A stretch of DNA of 64,000 nucleotides from CAWIHK01 sp963835935 (GCA_963835935.1 CAWIHK010000001.1:248001-312000); one strand, 5' to 3'. Positions 32,074 to 42,316 are shown, counted from the stretch's first letter. Notes: generated by a model from the sequence alone, not told the origin. Numbers and translations are program-made.

Positions 32074-32898
32074 ATGAAACAATTATTAATGATAAGCTTG
32101 ATAGTAATTATCATGCTGACGTTGCAGAGTTGTTATACACAACTGCAACTCACTACACCACGAAGTTTGGATGATAGCGAATATGTTCCTGCACCAAATA
32201 ATTCATCCGGACAAAATCAAACAAATTATGACGATTGGAATCTTTACAGCCGATATCAATTCTTCGATTATTATTATCCGGCAATGTATTGGGATTGGGC
32301 TTACAATCCTTATATGATGGATCCATATTGGGCGAATCCATGGTATGCTGATCCGTGGTATTCTGGATGGCACAGTTCATGGTATTACTCAGGGTATGGA
32401 GGATATGGATATTGGGGCGGCAGACATGGAATGGCAGTTGCTTATAGAAACGGTACTCATTCACGTGGTGGGGTCCGGACATTCGGTACACCCCGTGGAC
32501 CGCGTGACGACGAAGGGATGGCAAATGGAATCCGTCCAACAAATTTACGATCGTCAACACCAATTGATTTACCATCAGCCGTTAGACCAACACGAGGTAT
32601 AAGGCAAAACGATGCAGCATCTGCCCGAATCGATAGATCAAACGCGACCGCGACACACTCAACGCCAGTTGGAAAGAAAACTTCGAGTTCAAAAACTCCT
32701 CAAACAAGCCGAAGCAGTAGCCCATCAAGCGGGTCTACGAACCATGGCGGTCGTGAGGCGAGAACATCAAGCACATCTCGAACATCATCGCCTCCTGTGT
32801 CAAGTAGTCGCAACGGCGGATCCAGCAACAGCGGAAATTCACGGAGTAGTGGCAGCAGTGGATCGAGTGAAAGAAACGGCAGCACTCGCAGTCGTTAA
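32074..32898 (+). CDS. Predicted lipoprotein with W/Y-rich and S/T/R-rich low-complexity regions
   Basis: The start at ATG 32074, behind GGAG, gives a lipoprotein signal with lipobox LQSC (Cys at about 20), so the mature protein should be lipid-anchored in the envelope. Residues ~60-120 are very rich in Trp, Tyr and Gly (DPYWANPWYADPWYSGW). The C-terminal ~110 residues are S/T/N/G/R-rich and probably unstructured. No function can be given. It is followed by two outer-membrane-protein genes on the same strand. Confidence 0.8.
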   Translation: MKQLLMISLIVIIMLTLQSCYTQLQLTTPRSLDDSEYVPAPNNSSGQNQTNYDDWNLYSRYQFFDYYYPAMYWDWAYNPYMMDPYWANPWYADPWYSGWHSSWYYSGYGGYGYWGGRHGMAVAYRNGTHSRGGVRTFGTPRGPRDDEGMANGIRPTNLRSSTPIDLPSAVRPTRGIRQNDAASARIDRSNATATHSTPVGKKTSSSKTPQTSRSSSPSSGSTNHGGREARTSSTSRTSSPPVSSSRNGGSSNSGNSRSSGSSGSSERNGSTRSR

Positions 32899-33011
32899 TT
32901 TATTTATGTAAAAAAAACATAAATTCAAAAACCGAGAACAGCAACAGACCACCAAATGATCAACATCGGAATATTCGTAGACTTTAATTCAGTAGTAGGG
33001 GGAATAAAATA

Positions 33012-34442
33012 ATGAAACAGTTATTTTTGACAATCGCATTGTTACTCATCGTTCCAGTTGTGGCATCAGCCCAATATCCTGAAGATGCTTTGAGGTATTC
33101 AAATATAAATCTTGGAACCGGAGCACGAGCTCTTGGAATGGGCGGAGCCTATACGGCAGTATCGAATGATTTTTCTGCCACGCTTTGGAATCCAGCCGGC
33201 TTGGGATTAATGCAACGTAGAGAATTTTCCGGCGGACTAACGAATGTTGATGTAAGCAATAATGCTTCATTCTTGGGTACCGCTCAGACATACTCAAACA
33301 ATATTACATCATTCGGATCGATCGGTTTAGTCGTTCCTTTCCCGACCCAGCGAGGTAGTTTAGTTTTTGCGGTTGGGTATAATCGGCCGCAGGATTTTAC
33401 ATCGGCTCTATCGTACAACGGATACAACAAACAAAGTTCTATTGTTACGTCGTTGTACGATAAAAATTATGAGAACGACATTGCCTATAATTTGTACCTT
33501 GAAGATCAACATGGAAACCCTTCAATTACCGGCAACGTTCAACAGCGGGGGACGGTATTGGAGGATGGCCAACTTGGTAATTGGGCGCTTTCCGGGGCAA
33601 TGGAAATCGCGCCTGATATATATGTCGGAATGTCGCTCGATATTTATTCCGGTACCTATTCTTACGATCGTATGTATTCTGAGACGGATGTGAATGGTGT
33701 TTATGCAAATGATACTGTAGATAGCCACCACACCGGTTGGCAGCAATTATCGTTACATAATGTGGTTAATGCCGATATAACAGGAGTCGGAGCGCGCTTC
33801 GGTTTCATGGCTAAATTGAATGATGACATTTTTTTTGGTTTAATGTTGAAGGTCCCGTCGGTATTGTCGGTTCATGAAGATTCTTCGGCATATGGGCAAG
33901 CGTACTTTTCAAAAACTACAGAAGGTTATATTGTTCCCGTAAGCTCAGATTATGATATTACAACTCCTTTCCAATTTAGCGGCGGAATTTCCGGGCATAT
34001 TGGTCCGGTACTTCTCGCCGGAAGTGCAGAACTATCCGACTATTCGCAAATGAAATTTTCAAATAGCAGTACTACTGATAGCAGTAATATTGATAATCAA
34101 GATAAGAGCAATCGATATATAAAAAATTTATTTCGAACTACTCTGAATTGGCATGTGGGAGCTGAGCTATTAGTTCCTTCAACCGAGCTTCGCATCCGGG
34201 GTGGTTTTGCATACCTTCCTTCGCCGTATAAAGGTGTTCCGTCGTCGTTTGCAGATAAGCATGTGAGCGCTGGTATCGGCTACGTATTCGGAAATGCATT
34301 CATTCTTGATGCTACATACATCTATGGCTGGTATAATACGTATCAAGAGAATTATCTTGATCCCAATATCACGGATGCATCGCGCACGGATGAAAAAATT
34401 GCTGCATCGACGGTTGTTGTTACAGTATCCTTCAGGTTCTAA
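33012..34442 (+). CDS. Outer membrane protein, OmpP1/FadL- or PorV-like
   Basis: This 476-residue protein has a signal peptide (LFLTIALLLIVPVVASAQ). The start of the mature part contains GARALGMGGAYTAVSNDFSATLWNPAGL, the typical N-terminus of FadL/OmpP1 and PorV/PorQ-like 14-strand barrels, where the segment plugs the barrel. Repeated amphipathic strands follow, ending VVVTVSFRF with a terminal Phe. In T9SS-containing bacteria such proteins serve either in hydrophobic-substrate uptake or in T9SS function; the sequence does not tell which. Shine-Dalgarno sequence AGGGGG lies nine bases upstream of the start. Confidence 0.85.
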   Translation: MKQLFLTIALLLIVPVVASAQYPEDALRYSNINLGTGARALGMGGAYTAVSNDFSATLWNPAGLGLMQRREFSGGLTNVDVSNNASFLGTAQTYSNNITSFGSIGLVVPFPTQRGSLVFAVGYNRPQDFTSALSYNGYNKQSSIVTSLYDKNYENDIAYNLYLEDQHGNPSITGNVQQRGTVLEDGQLGNWALSGAMEIAPDIYVGMSLDIYSGTYSYDRMYSETDVNGVYANDTVDSHHTGWQQLSLHNVVNADITGVGARFGFMAKLNDDIFFGLMLKVPSVLSVHEDSSAYGQAYFSKTTEGYIVPVSSDYDITTPFQFSGGISGHIGPVLLAGSAELSDYSQMKFSNSSTTDSSNIDNQDKSNRYIKNLFRTTLNWHVGAELLVPSTELRIRGGFAYLPSPYKGVPSSFADKHVSAGIGYVFGNAFILDATYIYGWYNTYQENYLDPNITDASRTDEKIAASTVVVTVSFRF

Positions 34443-34444
34443 AA

Positions 34445-35185
34445 ATGGCGAAACGATTTTTTATTTTTTTTGTTGCATCTCTTATTACCGTTCTTTATGG
34501 ACGATGTAAAGCGGGAGAACTTACTTCGTCTTGCAAGGCTGCTGTTCAAGAATACCATTTTACAACCACAGTGTGTGACAGTGAGGAAATAAAAAATCCA
34601 GAAGGAACTGAGCCTCAAGAGCAAAGCGAAGATAATGGTGATGGAACAGAATCGGCAACTGCGATCTTGGAAAAAATACGAAATACGCACATGGGATTTG
34701 CGACGAGAGTCTCGTCGTATGAAATAGGCGTGAATCTTTCATTTCCCGTAGCGGTGGCCGATCGATCCGATATATTGATTCAAACCGGAGTGTATTCATT
34801 TTTTGGAGGGACACCGTACATCATCGAGGGCGATCGCTATGAAGCGAGCGTACTGAAGATTCCGGTTCTTCTTTCAATTCGAACTATCCATTTATTGTGG
34901 AATGTTGAAAATGACCGACTGGCATTGTACTCTATTGCTGGTGGAGGCCCATTTCTTGGTGTTCGTTCGCCGAGTCAATACGAAACCGACAACATCGGAC
35001 CGTTTCTCATGTATGGATTTGGAGGGGAATTATACGGTGCACTCGGAGCCGAATTGTTTCACAGCAACGGTATTGCATATTCGTTTGAAGTCGGTTTGTC
35101 GTATGCAACAATCCCCACCAGAAATTTTGTACAACAGTCTTCTTTTCTCAGTCCGTCAATTTCTGTCGGGATCCGGTTTTTTTAA
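34445..35185 (+). CDS. Predicted outer-membrane beta-barrel protein
   Basis: The protein has 246 residues and starts two bases after the preceding stop, so the two form an operon. It has a signal segment (FFIFFVASLITVLYG), an acidic E/D/G-rich linker (about 48-70) and then a barrel-like region of alternating strands ending SVGIRFF with a terminal aromatic residue. The layout resembles PorT/OmpX-like small barrels. A strong terminator follows it. Confidence 0.78.
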   Translation: MAKRFFIFFVASLITVLYGRCKAGELTSSCKAAVQEYHFTTTVCDSEEIKNPEGTEPQEQSEDNGDGTESATAILEKIRNTHMGFATRVSSYEIGVNLSFPVAVADRSDILIQTGVYSFFGGTPYIIEGDRYEASVLKIPVLLSIRTIHLLWNVENDRLALYSIAGGGPFLGVRSPSQYETDNIGPFLMYGFGGELYGALGAELFHSNGIAYSFEVGLSYATIPTRNFVQQSSFLSPSISVGIRFF

Positions 35186-35215
35186 TCTCAAAAAATATTT
35201 TAAGGAAGATCGAAA

Positions 35216-35245
35216 GGCGGGTTGCAAAGTAGCCCGCCTTTTTTT
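35216..35245 (+). terminator. Intrinsic terminator
   Basis: GGCGGG (35216-35221) pairs with CCCGCC (35233-35238), with an internal loop of about 11 bases, and is followed by seven T. It ends the operon of 33012-35185. Confidence 0.85.
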
Positions 35246-35256
35246 ACATTCAATCT

Positions 35257-37689
35257 ATGAATCCTAAAACTAAATTTTTCATCGGTAGTCTTTTTGTTTT
35301 GTCTGTCCTAATTCTGTCGATTTCATTTTTCACCTGTCACCTCGTTACTAAATCGTTTCCGAAAACGACAGGATCTCTAACTATAAAAGGTTTGTATCAT
35401 CCTGTTTCGGTTTACCGCGACGAGAAAGGCGTTCCGCATCTCATCGCTGAGAACGAACATGATGCTTATCTTGCCATGGGGTTTGTGCATGCTCAGGACC
35501 GGTTGTGGCAAATGGAACTATATCGCAGAATTGGGAACGGACGGTTATCGGAAATATTCGGTTCCCGCACACTCGAATTTGATAAATTGTTTCGCACAAT
35601 CGGATTCAATCGAATTGCAGAGGGACTTCTTCATTCAATGCATCCGGATGCAAAAAATGTTTTGGAGGCTTATACCGTCGGAGTAAACGATTTCATCGAG
35701 ATGAACAATAATAAGTACCCGATTGAATTCGATTTGCTTCGGATAGAACCTGAGCCATGGACGATCGAGAATAGCGTCGTTATTTCCCGGCTCCTTGCCT
35801 GGGAACTTAATTTTTCATGGTGGTTCGATTTAGAGATGGGTGATCTCGTCGATCGGTTCGGGGAAGAACGCTGCCGGGAATTGATTCCGTCCTCCGGTCA
35901 AATTCCGACCGTTGTCTCGAATAATAGTGTTCGGACGAGTGCCATGCTGAAGGATTTCCGCAACACCGCTTTTGCTTGCATGAATTTTCTGCAGGAATCT
36001 TCTCCCGGAGTTGGAAGTAATAGTTGGGTTGTTTCCGGCTCAAGATCGATAAACGGAAAGCCGCTTTTGGCAAACGATCCGCATCTTATGATTACGAATC
36101 CATCAAAATGGTATCAGATGTCGATCCAGGGAGGATCATTATGCATTGAAGGAGTCACGATTCCCGGCTTACCTGCGGTTGTCATCGGCAGGAACAGGGC
36201 AATTGCATGGGGCCTCACAAATGTAATGGCTGACGATGCCGATTTCTTCCTTGAAAAAATTGATTCATCGAAACCAAATAATTATATCGTGGAGAAAACG
36301 TCACGGCCGCTCACGATCTATGAAGAAGAAATAAAAATTCGCGACAGCGTTTCGGTTGCTCTAACCGTTTACGCCACACATCACGGCCCAATTATCAGCG
36401 ATGTTCATGCATCGAGTAACACCGAGTTGGGAGAAGCGGAAATTTCTTTGGAAAAACGCTACGCCGTAAGCATGGATTGGTGCGGACTGTCTACCGATTC
36501 ACAGGAATTACTCGCCTTTTATCTGATCAATCATGCAAACACCTGGAAAGAATTTCGTGAAGCGCTAAAAACATTTACCGTGCCCGGACAAAATTTTACT
36601 TATGCCGACACTGCCGGCAACATTGGCTACCAGGCGGCCGTGCGAATTCCGATACGAGGCTTTAAAAATCCGTGGCTTCCTGCTCCCGGCTGGGAATCAT
36701 CGAACGATTGGCGCGGCTATGTTCCGTTCGAATCTCTGCCGAACATGATTAATCCACCCGAAGGAATTATCGTCACAGCCAACAATAAAATTGCAGATGA
36801 AAGGTTTCCCTATTATATATCCAACTTATTGGAGCCTTCCAGCCGAAGCCAGCGCATAAGGCAATTGCTTAGTCAAAAAGAAAAATTTTCTGTCAATGAT
36901 TTTCAAAGTATGCAGCGAGATTTTTATTCTCCGCTTGCGGAAGAACTTACGGCGAGAATCCTGTATGCGTACGATTCGGCTGCGGTTACCGATCCGTTTA
37001 TTAACGAAGCGCTTATATATTTCAGGAATTGGGACTTCCGTTTTTCCGAGACCGATATTGTGACTACCATTTACCAATCATGGCTGGTTCACATGCTGCG
37101 AAACACTTTCCTTGATGAAATGGGTGAGGATGCTTTTCGAAATTATGTATTTCTAACGAATGTCCCTCTCCGTGTATTACCTCAATTAATGCACGACAGT
37201 ACATCCCAGTGGTTCGATAATATCAATACGCCGGAAAAAGAAACCCGGGACGATATCATCCGTCAAAGCCTCGATTCCGCGATTGTCGAATTGCGGGATC
37301 GTTTCGGAGACGATATGAGAACATGGACGTGGGGAAAATTGCACACGATCACGATGCGTCATCTTTTTGGCGAAGTAAAACCTCTGGATTATGTTTTTAA
37401 TTTTGGCCCGTACGAATACAATGGAGGCAATACTGCAATCATGAGTGGTGAATACAGTTTCAATCATCCATATCGTGCAGTTGTAGCGGCATCAATGCGC
37501 CAGATTGCGGATATGTCGGATCCATGGCAGTTGTATTCCGTCATTACATCGGGAGAATCGGGACAGCCGTTCAGCGCGCACTACAAAGATCAAGTACACA
37601 CATGGCTTCAGAGTGATTATAACCGGTTGACGCTCGACCAAATGCAGATCAAACATTCGGGTTGGGAATTATTGCATCTGGAACCTTAA
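35257..37689 (+). CDS. Penicillin acylase family N-terminal nucleophile hydrolase
   Basis: This 810-residue precursor has an N-terminal hydrophobic segment (about 8-27), so it is exported or membrane-anchored. The alpha-subunit region contains GFVHAQDRLWQMELYRRIG. The autocatalytic site is GSNSWVVSGSRS, with the nucleophile serine at about residue 255 becoming the beta-subunit N-terminus. KPLLANDPHL and the later TVPGQNFTYADTAGNIGY are family motifs. Members cleave amide bonds of beta-lactams, acyl-homoserine lactones or related compounds; the substrate here is unknown. Length is usual for the family. Confidence 0.93.
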   Translation: MNPKTKFFIGSLFVLSVLILSISFFTCHLVTKSFPKTTGSLTIKGLYHPVSVYRDEKGVPHLIAENEHDAYLAMGFVHAQDRLWQMELYRRIGNGRLSEIFGSRTLEFDKLFRTIGFNRIAEGLLHSMHPDAKNVLEAYTVGVNDFIEMNNNKYPIEFDLLRIEPEPWTIENSVVISRLLAWELNFSWWFDLEMGDLVDRFGEERCRELIPSSGQIPTVVSNNSVRTSAMLKDFRNTAFACMNFLQESSPGVGSNSWVVSGSRSINGKPLLANDPHLMITNPSKWYQMSIQGGSLCIEGVTIPGLPAVVIGRNRAIAWGLTNVMADDADFFLEKIDSSKPNNYIVEKTSRPLTIYEEEIKIRDSVSVALTVYATHHGPIISDVHASSNTELGEAEISLEKRYAVSMDWCGLSTDSQELLAFYLINHANTWKEFREALKTFTVPGQNFTYADTAGNIGYQAAVRIPIRGFKNPWLPAPGWESSNDWRGYVPFESLPNMINPPEGIIVTANNKIADERFPYYISNLLEPSSRSQRIRQLLSQKEKFSVNDFQSMQRDFYSPLAEELTARILYAYDSAAVTDPFINEALIYFRNWDFRFSETDIVTTIYQSWLVHMLRNTFLDEMGEDAFRNYVFLTNVPLRVLPQLMHDSTSQWFDNINTPEKETRDDIIRQSLDSAIVELRDRFGDDMRTWTWGKLHTITMRHLFGEVKPLDYVFNFGPYEYNGGNTAIMSGEYSFNHPYRAVVAASMRQIADMSDPWQLYSVITSGESGQPFSAHYKDQVHTWLQSDYNRLTLDQMQIKHSGWELLHLEP

Positions 37690-37699
37690 TGGTATGGAA

Positions 37700-37830
37700 T
37701 CGAAAATAAGAAAGAAGCCACGAATTACACTAATTACCACAAAATTATTTTTCTTTAATAAAGAGCCTAATAATTAATAATAATTCGTGCAATTAGGCCG
37801 AAGGCATTCCTTCGGAAGTGGCTAATATTT
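37700..37830. repeat. Imperfect palindromic intergenic repeat
   Basis: CACGAATTACACTAATTA (from about 37718) recurs in inverted form as TAATTCGTGCAATTA near 37780, followed by a CCGAAGGCATTCCTTCGG hairpin-like sequence. It looks like a degenerate dispersed intergenic repeat. Confidence 0.4.
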
Positions 37831-37862
37831 TTTTCACGGACTTAACCTCTTGGATACTAAAG

Positions 37863-38597
37863 ATGGAAATTCCAAAAGAACTTATCGATAGAATTCATTC
37901 TGCAACGACGATAGTTTTTTTCACCGGCGCCGGCATGTCTGCCGAAAGCGGCGTCCCGACATTCCGCGGCGAGAATGGCATTTGGAAAAAAATGAAACCG
38001 GAAGAACTCGCCAACTTCGATGCCTTCCTTAAAAATCCCGATTTGGTTTGGGAGTGGTACAAACACCGGAAAAATATTATGAAGGAGATCGAACCGCATC
38101 CCGGTTATTTTGTAATCGCGCGTATGGAAAAAATAGTTAAAGAAATTCATGTTATCACGCAGAATATAGATAACCTTCACCGGCGCGCAGGTTCGAGTCG
38201 TGTATACGAATTGCATGGAAATATTGAGCGGAATTATTGTATCGAATGCGGGAAAAATTATTCCAATGATAAAATATTTAAATCCGCATCGATTCCGAAA
38301 TGCGATGCATGCGGAGGATTAATAAGGCCCGATGTTGTCTGGTTCGGCGAAAATCTTCCGGAAGATGATTGGAATAATTCGGTTCATGCCGCTGAGCGTG
38401 CAGCTGTTTGCTTCTCGATCGGAACATCATCCGTTGTTTATCCGGCCGCGTCCATTCCTTCCATCGCCCGGCGGAGCGGAGCTTATTGTGTGGAAATAAA
38501 TCCGGATCCGTCGCCGCTTTGCTCGATCATGAATTATTCATTCCAGGGAAAGGCAGGTGAAGTGTTGGTGGAGCTGGAAAAAGTTATCTTTCCGTGA
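37863..38597 (+). CDS. cobB: Sirtuin, NAD-dependent protein deacylase
   Basis: From ATG 37863 the protein has ~244 residues. The upstream GTG start lies in intergenic repeat sequence and is unlikely. The motifs are GAGMSAESGVPTFRG (NAD-binding), TQNIDNLHRRAG with catalytic histidine in YELHGN, a zinc ribbon with CIECGKNY and CDACGG, and then GTSSVVYPAASIP. The enzyme removes acyl groups from lysine side chains using NAD. No Tyr/Arg pair (as in Sir2 class III desuccinylases) was positively identified, so the acyl preference is open. Confidence 0.93.
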   Translation: MEIPKELIDRIHSATTIVFFTGAGMSAESGVPTFRGENGIWKKMKPEELANFDAFLKNPDLVWEWYKHRKNIMKEIEPHPGYFVIARMEKIVKEIHVITQNIDNLHRRAGSSRVYELHGNIERNYCIECGKNYSNDKIFKSASIPKCDACGGLIRPDVVWFGENLPEDDWNNSVHAAERAAVCFSIGTSSVVYPAASIPSIARRSGAYCVEINPDPSPLCSIMNYSFQGKAGEVLVELEKVIFP

Positions 38598-39003
38598 ATG
38601 ATGATGATGTAGATATTTGATGAATAGAAAAGATAGAATCACTGCCCTGTAATTTATATAAAATCAGAGACGATTAAAAATTCATTATTACTCGAATTTA
38701 TATATAAACTTCCACCATTTTTTTGCGATATTTCTTGCTTTATCATTTATTCTTCCATAGCTTTTTCTAAACGATTATTCTTCTAATAAGCGCTAAAAAT
38801 ATTTTTTCATTTTTTGTCACAAATAGGGTTTTCATTGCGGTATACAGTATAATAATCAGTACCAATAAACTACATTTCAGAATGGGTTTTTATCGATTTA
38901 TAACTATTCGAGGGAGAATTTCATGATGACATAGCAATTTTATTGCCAAATCGCAACTGACCATCAGTAATTGTCAATAATTCAATCACACAAAGGAGCT
39001 ATT
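38598..39003 (+). other. Intergenic region with remnant of a protease gene 3' end
   Basis: About 330 bp of AT-rich sequence show nothing recognisable. From about 38926 the sequence matches the end of the protease gene at 43105-43146 (ATAGCAATTTTATTGCC...CAACTGA) and its downstream flank. This marks the left breakpoint of a duplicated block. Confidence 0.65.
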
Positions 39004-39825
39004 ATGAACACAATTAGAAAATTTATCTATTTAATAAAGAGGAATGTTGTGAAGTTTAATAGATTCCTCATGAGCACTTCATTAATGACATGGTCGATAC
39101 CACTAAGTCTATTTTCAATTATGCTTTTACCTTGTATTTCTGTTTCTCAGCAAGATACGAGTAGACAGGCAATGATCGAACATTTCCAAAAATTATTAAA
39201 TGGTTCAAATATAATTGTAGATGCACAAGTTATTTCTAAGGAAAGCAAATGGGATCATAGTAAAGGAATCAGAGGAATGTATACTTCGATAAAATTTAAA
39301 GTTTTCCAAATGATTAAAGGTAATGTGGATGGTAATGAATTTATTTTTGACCAACCAGGTGGAACCTTAGAAGGACATACTATTACAGTGACCACTTCTC
39401 TACGATATGATTTGAATGAAAGGGCAATTTATTTTTTTGAGAATAAAAAGTTATCCGGCTATTTGATGGAATATCATAGAGATGTCATTCATAATGGGAA
39501 AGTATGGGTAGAGGATGAATATATAGATGCTGACCTGTATGTTAAAGTTCTAAAAAAATCTTTAAAAGATAGTTTAGTGATCTCGAAATTTGTAAATATG
39601 TTAAAGGTAATGAAAGAGGGAAGTGAGGCGACGGGAATTCCCGCGAATAAGCCCGTATTAATACCTAATCCTTTAGACGACACTAAATATACAGCAGCAG
39701 ATTCGATACGTTGGAAACAAATGATTGAACGGGAAAGATTACAAAGAATTTCGAAGTCACACGAGATTATAAGAGATACTGTAAAACCGGAAAATAATAA
39801 ATCGACCCAAGGAGATGTAAAATGA
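39004..39825 (+). CDS. Secreted protein of protease cluster, copy 1
   Basis: The start at ATG 39004 follows AAAGGAGCT. The ~273-residue product has a long basic N-terminus, a hydrophobic export segment (about 35-52, ending CISVSQQ) and a beta-rich domain with the pattern VDAQVISKES..TSIKFKVFQMIKG and FDQPGG. I know this pattern from uncharacterised exported proteins that often neighbour matrixin-type metalloproteases. The paralog at 43190-43975 is about 65% identical by eye. Its stop overlaps the next start (ATGA). Function is unknown; it could be an inhibitor or accessory of the protease. Confidence 0.8.
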   Translation: MNTIRKFIYLIKRNVVKFNRFLMSTSLMTWSIPLSLFSIMLLPCISVSQQDTSRQAMIEHFQKLLNGSNIIVDAQVISKESKWDHSKGIRGMYTSIKFKVFQMIKGNVDGNEFIFDQPGGTLEGHTITVTTSLRYDLNERAIYFFENKKLSGYLMEYHRDVIHNGKVWVEDEYIDADLYVKVLKKSLKDSLVISKFVNMLKVMKEGSEATGIPANKPVLIPNPLDDTKYTAADSIRWKQMIERERLQRISKSHEIIRDTVKPENNKSTQGDVK

Positions 39826-40181
39826 AACGAATAAAATTAATTATCGCCTTGGCACTTTTCGGTCTGCTTTCTTTGAATGTGACTTATTCTCAAACTCCGC
39901 CTGCAGTGCCGGAATTAGGTCAACCCCTTGACAATTCGAGGGTAATATATTCATCACAAGGAGTACAATTTATTTGGCAAGATTCAGACCCAACTGCAAC
40001 AGAATACTGGATACAAGTATCGGACGATCCATCTTTCAATTCGACGCTTTATGATTTATCTACTGGATCTAATACACAAATTTCCTTTGATGGTTTTACG
40101 AATGGCATAACATATTATTGGCAGGTAAAAGCAGGTAATAGCGATGACCCGATAAAATCGTGGAAGGAACTGGCGAATTAG
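39822..40181 (+). pseudogene. Truncated Fn3-containing protein fused to another gene's tail
   Basis: The signal peptide and first Fn3-like domain match the start of the protease gene at 43972 (TEYWIQVSD, TYYWQVKAG). After about residue 108 the reading frame jumps to IKSWKELAN and stops, the same ending as the gene at 40405-41247. The downstream flank also matches that gene's flank. This is a deletion or unequal-crossover fusion, so the 119-residue product is probably not functional as a protease. Confidence 0.75.
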
Positions 40182-40380
40182 CTCCCAGGCCTCTCCAAAG
40201 CAATCCCAGACTTTCTAAGTATCGGATTATTTTGGAGAGATTTGGATGTAATGCAGATTCAGTTTTTCATAACTCACAAATGTCTCACAACAATTTTTCG
40301 GATGATTATAATTATGACATAGCTATTCTGTTATTTCTTATCAGTGCGTATGATGAGTAAATTTAAAAACCTTTTCTTTC
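40182..40380 (+). repeat. Duplicated 3' flank, copy 1
   Basis: About 200 bp downstream of the IKSWKELAN tail recur with ~90% identity at 41248-41440. The segment includes a decayed piece coding for YNYDIAILL, like the end of the protease at 42313-43146 (AYDIAILLPN). Confidence 0.7.
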
Positions 40381-40404
40381 ACTTTATTTCGGGAGCCAAC
40401 AATT

Positions 40405-41247
40405 ATGAAAAAGTTACTTTTACCAATCGTTTTATATTCAATACTGTGCATGAATGTCTTATATGCACAAAAAAATGTCTCACATCAAAATTCTATGGCC
40501 CAATACAAAAAGGCACCGGTTGAATTTCTTAGAAAAGCCCCTCCAAGCGTGCAAGAATATTATCGTGCTTTCGATAGTCTGGCGCATCCAACGTGGCAGG
40601 GACGAATACACGAGAAGTGGTCGCTGAATGAACTCAAGTATTATTCAAGTCTTATATATGATGCAAACGAATACGACCCTCTCACACAATACCGGAATGA
40701 AATGGCTGTTGGGCTAGCAGCTAAAACTGCTCATAAGGGACCTGGAACGAATTCCACGTTAGTCTTTGAACAACTCAAAAAACGCCTCCCTCAAAAATAC
40801 TTTGAAATGGTTAGCAATTCGTATTGGGTAAGAGTAACCGTTGAAGGTATTCAATCAAAAAATCTTAATGCAGAAATTAATCCTCCCATTCAAGAAAAAA
40901 TAATTGATTGTAAAATTATTGATGTTTATAAAGGGAGCCAAATTAATGTAGGAGATCACATTTTTGCATATTATTTACCAATGTGGGGGACTTCGTTACA
41001 GCAAGGACATGAATATATTTTAGCTTTTTATCAAATGGATGAAGAAGGTGATAGACCAGGAGGTCCAAATATAGCTCTCGGTGGATTTTCCATTGTTGAC
41101 GAGGTAATATATCCAATCTCAAACGGTTATGTAACTGATAAAAAGAATATCTTCCAGTTAGGAAATAAGGTCAATTTAGAAAGATTTACGTCGGCTATAA
41201 GAGAAACTATCTCTGATATAAAATCCTGGAAGGAACTGGCGAACTAG
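40405..41247 (+). CDS. Exported protein of unknown function, copy A
   Basis: The protein has 280 residues with a signal peptide (LLLPIVLYSILCMNVLYAQ). The N-terminal half has an AFLRKAPPSVQEYYRAFDSLAHPTW-like helical segment and KWSLNELKYYSSLIYDANEYDP. The C-terminal half is a beta domain with KIIDVYKGSQINVGDHIFAYY and ALGGFSIVDEVIYPISNG. It is clearly paralogous to 41471-42316. The pattern of the second half (a secretion of 'KG...vGd' strands) is like that of the 39004 family. No enzymatic motif was seen. Confidence 0.78.
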   Translation: MKKLLLPIVLYSILCMNVLYAQKNVSHQNSMAQYKKAPVEFLRKAPPSVQEYYRAFDSLAHPTWQGRIHEKWSLNELKYYSSLIYDANEYDPLTQYRNEMAVGLAAKTAHKGPGTNSTLVFEQLKKRLPQKYFEMVSNSYWVRVTVEGIQSKNLNAEINPPIQEKIIDCKIIDVYKGSQINVGDHIFAYYLPMWGTSLQQGHEYILAFYQMDEEGDRPGGPNIALGGFSIVDEVIYPISNGYVTDKKNIFQLGNKVNLERFTSAIRETISDIKSWKELAN

Positions 41248-41470
41248 CTTCCAGGCTTCTCAAAAGCAATCCCAAACCTTCTAAGTATCGGATTATTTTG
41301 GAGAGATTTGGATGTAATGCAGATTCAGTTTTTCATAACCCACAAATGTTTCACAACAATTTTTCGGAGGATTCTAGTTATGACATAGCTATTCTGTTAT
41401 TTCTTATCAGTACGTATAACGAGTAAATTTAAAAACCTTTTCTTTCACTTTATTTCGGAAGGCAATATTT

Positions 41471-42316
41471 ATGAAAAAGATTCTTTTGCCGGTCATTTTG
41501 TTTTCATTAATTAATTTGGGAATTATATATGCCCAAAAAAATATCACACATCAAAGTACGATAGCATTATACGAAAAAGCATCCGCTGAATTCCTGAGAA
41601 AAGCACCCGCAAGCGTCCAAGAATATTATCGTGCTTTCGATAGTCTGGCGCATCCAACATGGACGGGCTGGGTGCATGAAAAATGGTCTCTGAAAGAATT
41701 AAAGAGATATGCAAGCCTGATTTACGATGCCAATGCCTACGATCCAATTGTAAAGTATCGCAATGATATCGCTGTTGGAAAAACAGCAAAGGAACAGAAT
41801 TTGGGACCAGTTACTGACTCTCATGATGTCATTCGTGAAGTCCGAAATCGCATTTCACGTAAACATGCTGAATTAATTTTAAATGCTTATTGGTTGACGA
41901 TTAATGTCGAGGATGTAACAATATCTAATTATGTCGACCGTGGAACAATCAAGCCAACAATATCCAAAAAAATAACTGTTCAGGGAAGAATTACAAAAAT
42001 ATGGAAAGGAGACAATTTACAAGTTGGCAATATCATTAAACCTTATTATTATCCGGGATGGGGTGGTAGAGGATTGAAAAAGGGAAATTCATATATAATC
42101 GCAATTTATCCATTAGTAGACATTGATAATATTCCGGAATTAGCACTTGGTGGGCCTGAAACTCTCCAATCATCAGTTTACCCAATTGAAAATGGTTTTA
42201 TTATAGATGCGGATAACATTTTTGGATTAGGCAATAAAGTAGATATAAATAAATTCTTTGCCGCCCTTCAAGCTTCCATTAATGAAATAAAATCGTGGAA
42301 GGAAGGTGCAAGATGA
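41471..42316 (+). CDS. Exported protein of unknown function, copy B
   Basis: This 281-residue paralog of the previous gene has the same layout: signal peptide ending IYAQ, FLRKAPASVQEYYRAFDSLAHPTW, KWSLKELKRYASLIYDANAYDP, then the beta domain RITKIWKGDNLQVGNIIKPYYYPGW. Its ending IKSWKEGAR overlaps the start of the following protease gene (ATGA), so the two are translationally coupled. This suggests it assists or restrains that protease. Confidence 0.8.
   Translation: MKKILLPVILFSLINLGIIYAQKNITHQSTIALYEKASAEFLRKAPASVQEYYRAFDSLAHPTWTGWVHEKWSLKELKRYASLIYDANAYDPIVKYRNDIAVGKTAKEQNLGPVTDSHDVIREVRNRISRKHAELILNAYWLTINVEDVTISNYVDRGTIKPTISKKITVQGRITKIWKGDNLQVGNIIKPYYYPGWGGRGLKKGNSYIIAIYPLVDIDNIPELALGGPETLQSSVYPIENGFIIDADNIFGLGNKVDINKFFAALQASINEIKSWKEGAR

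Noticed and set aside
37818..37862. GTG start of the sirtuin at 37818
   Set aside because: It lies in intergenic repeat sequence; the ATG at 37863 gives the normal sirtuin N-terminus.
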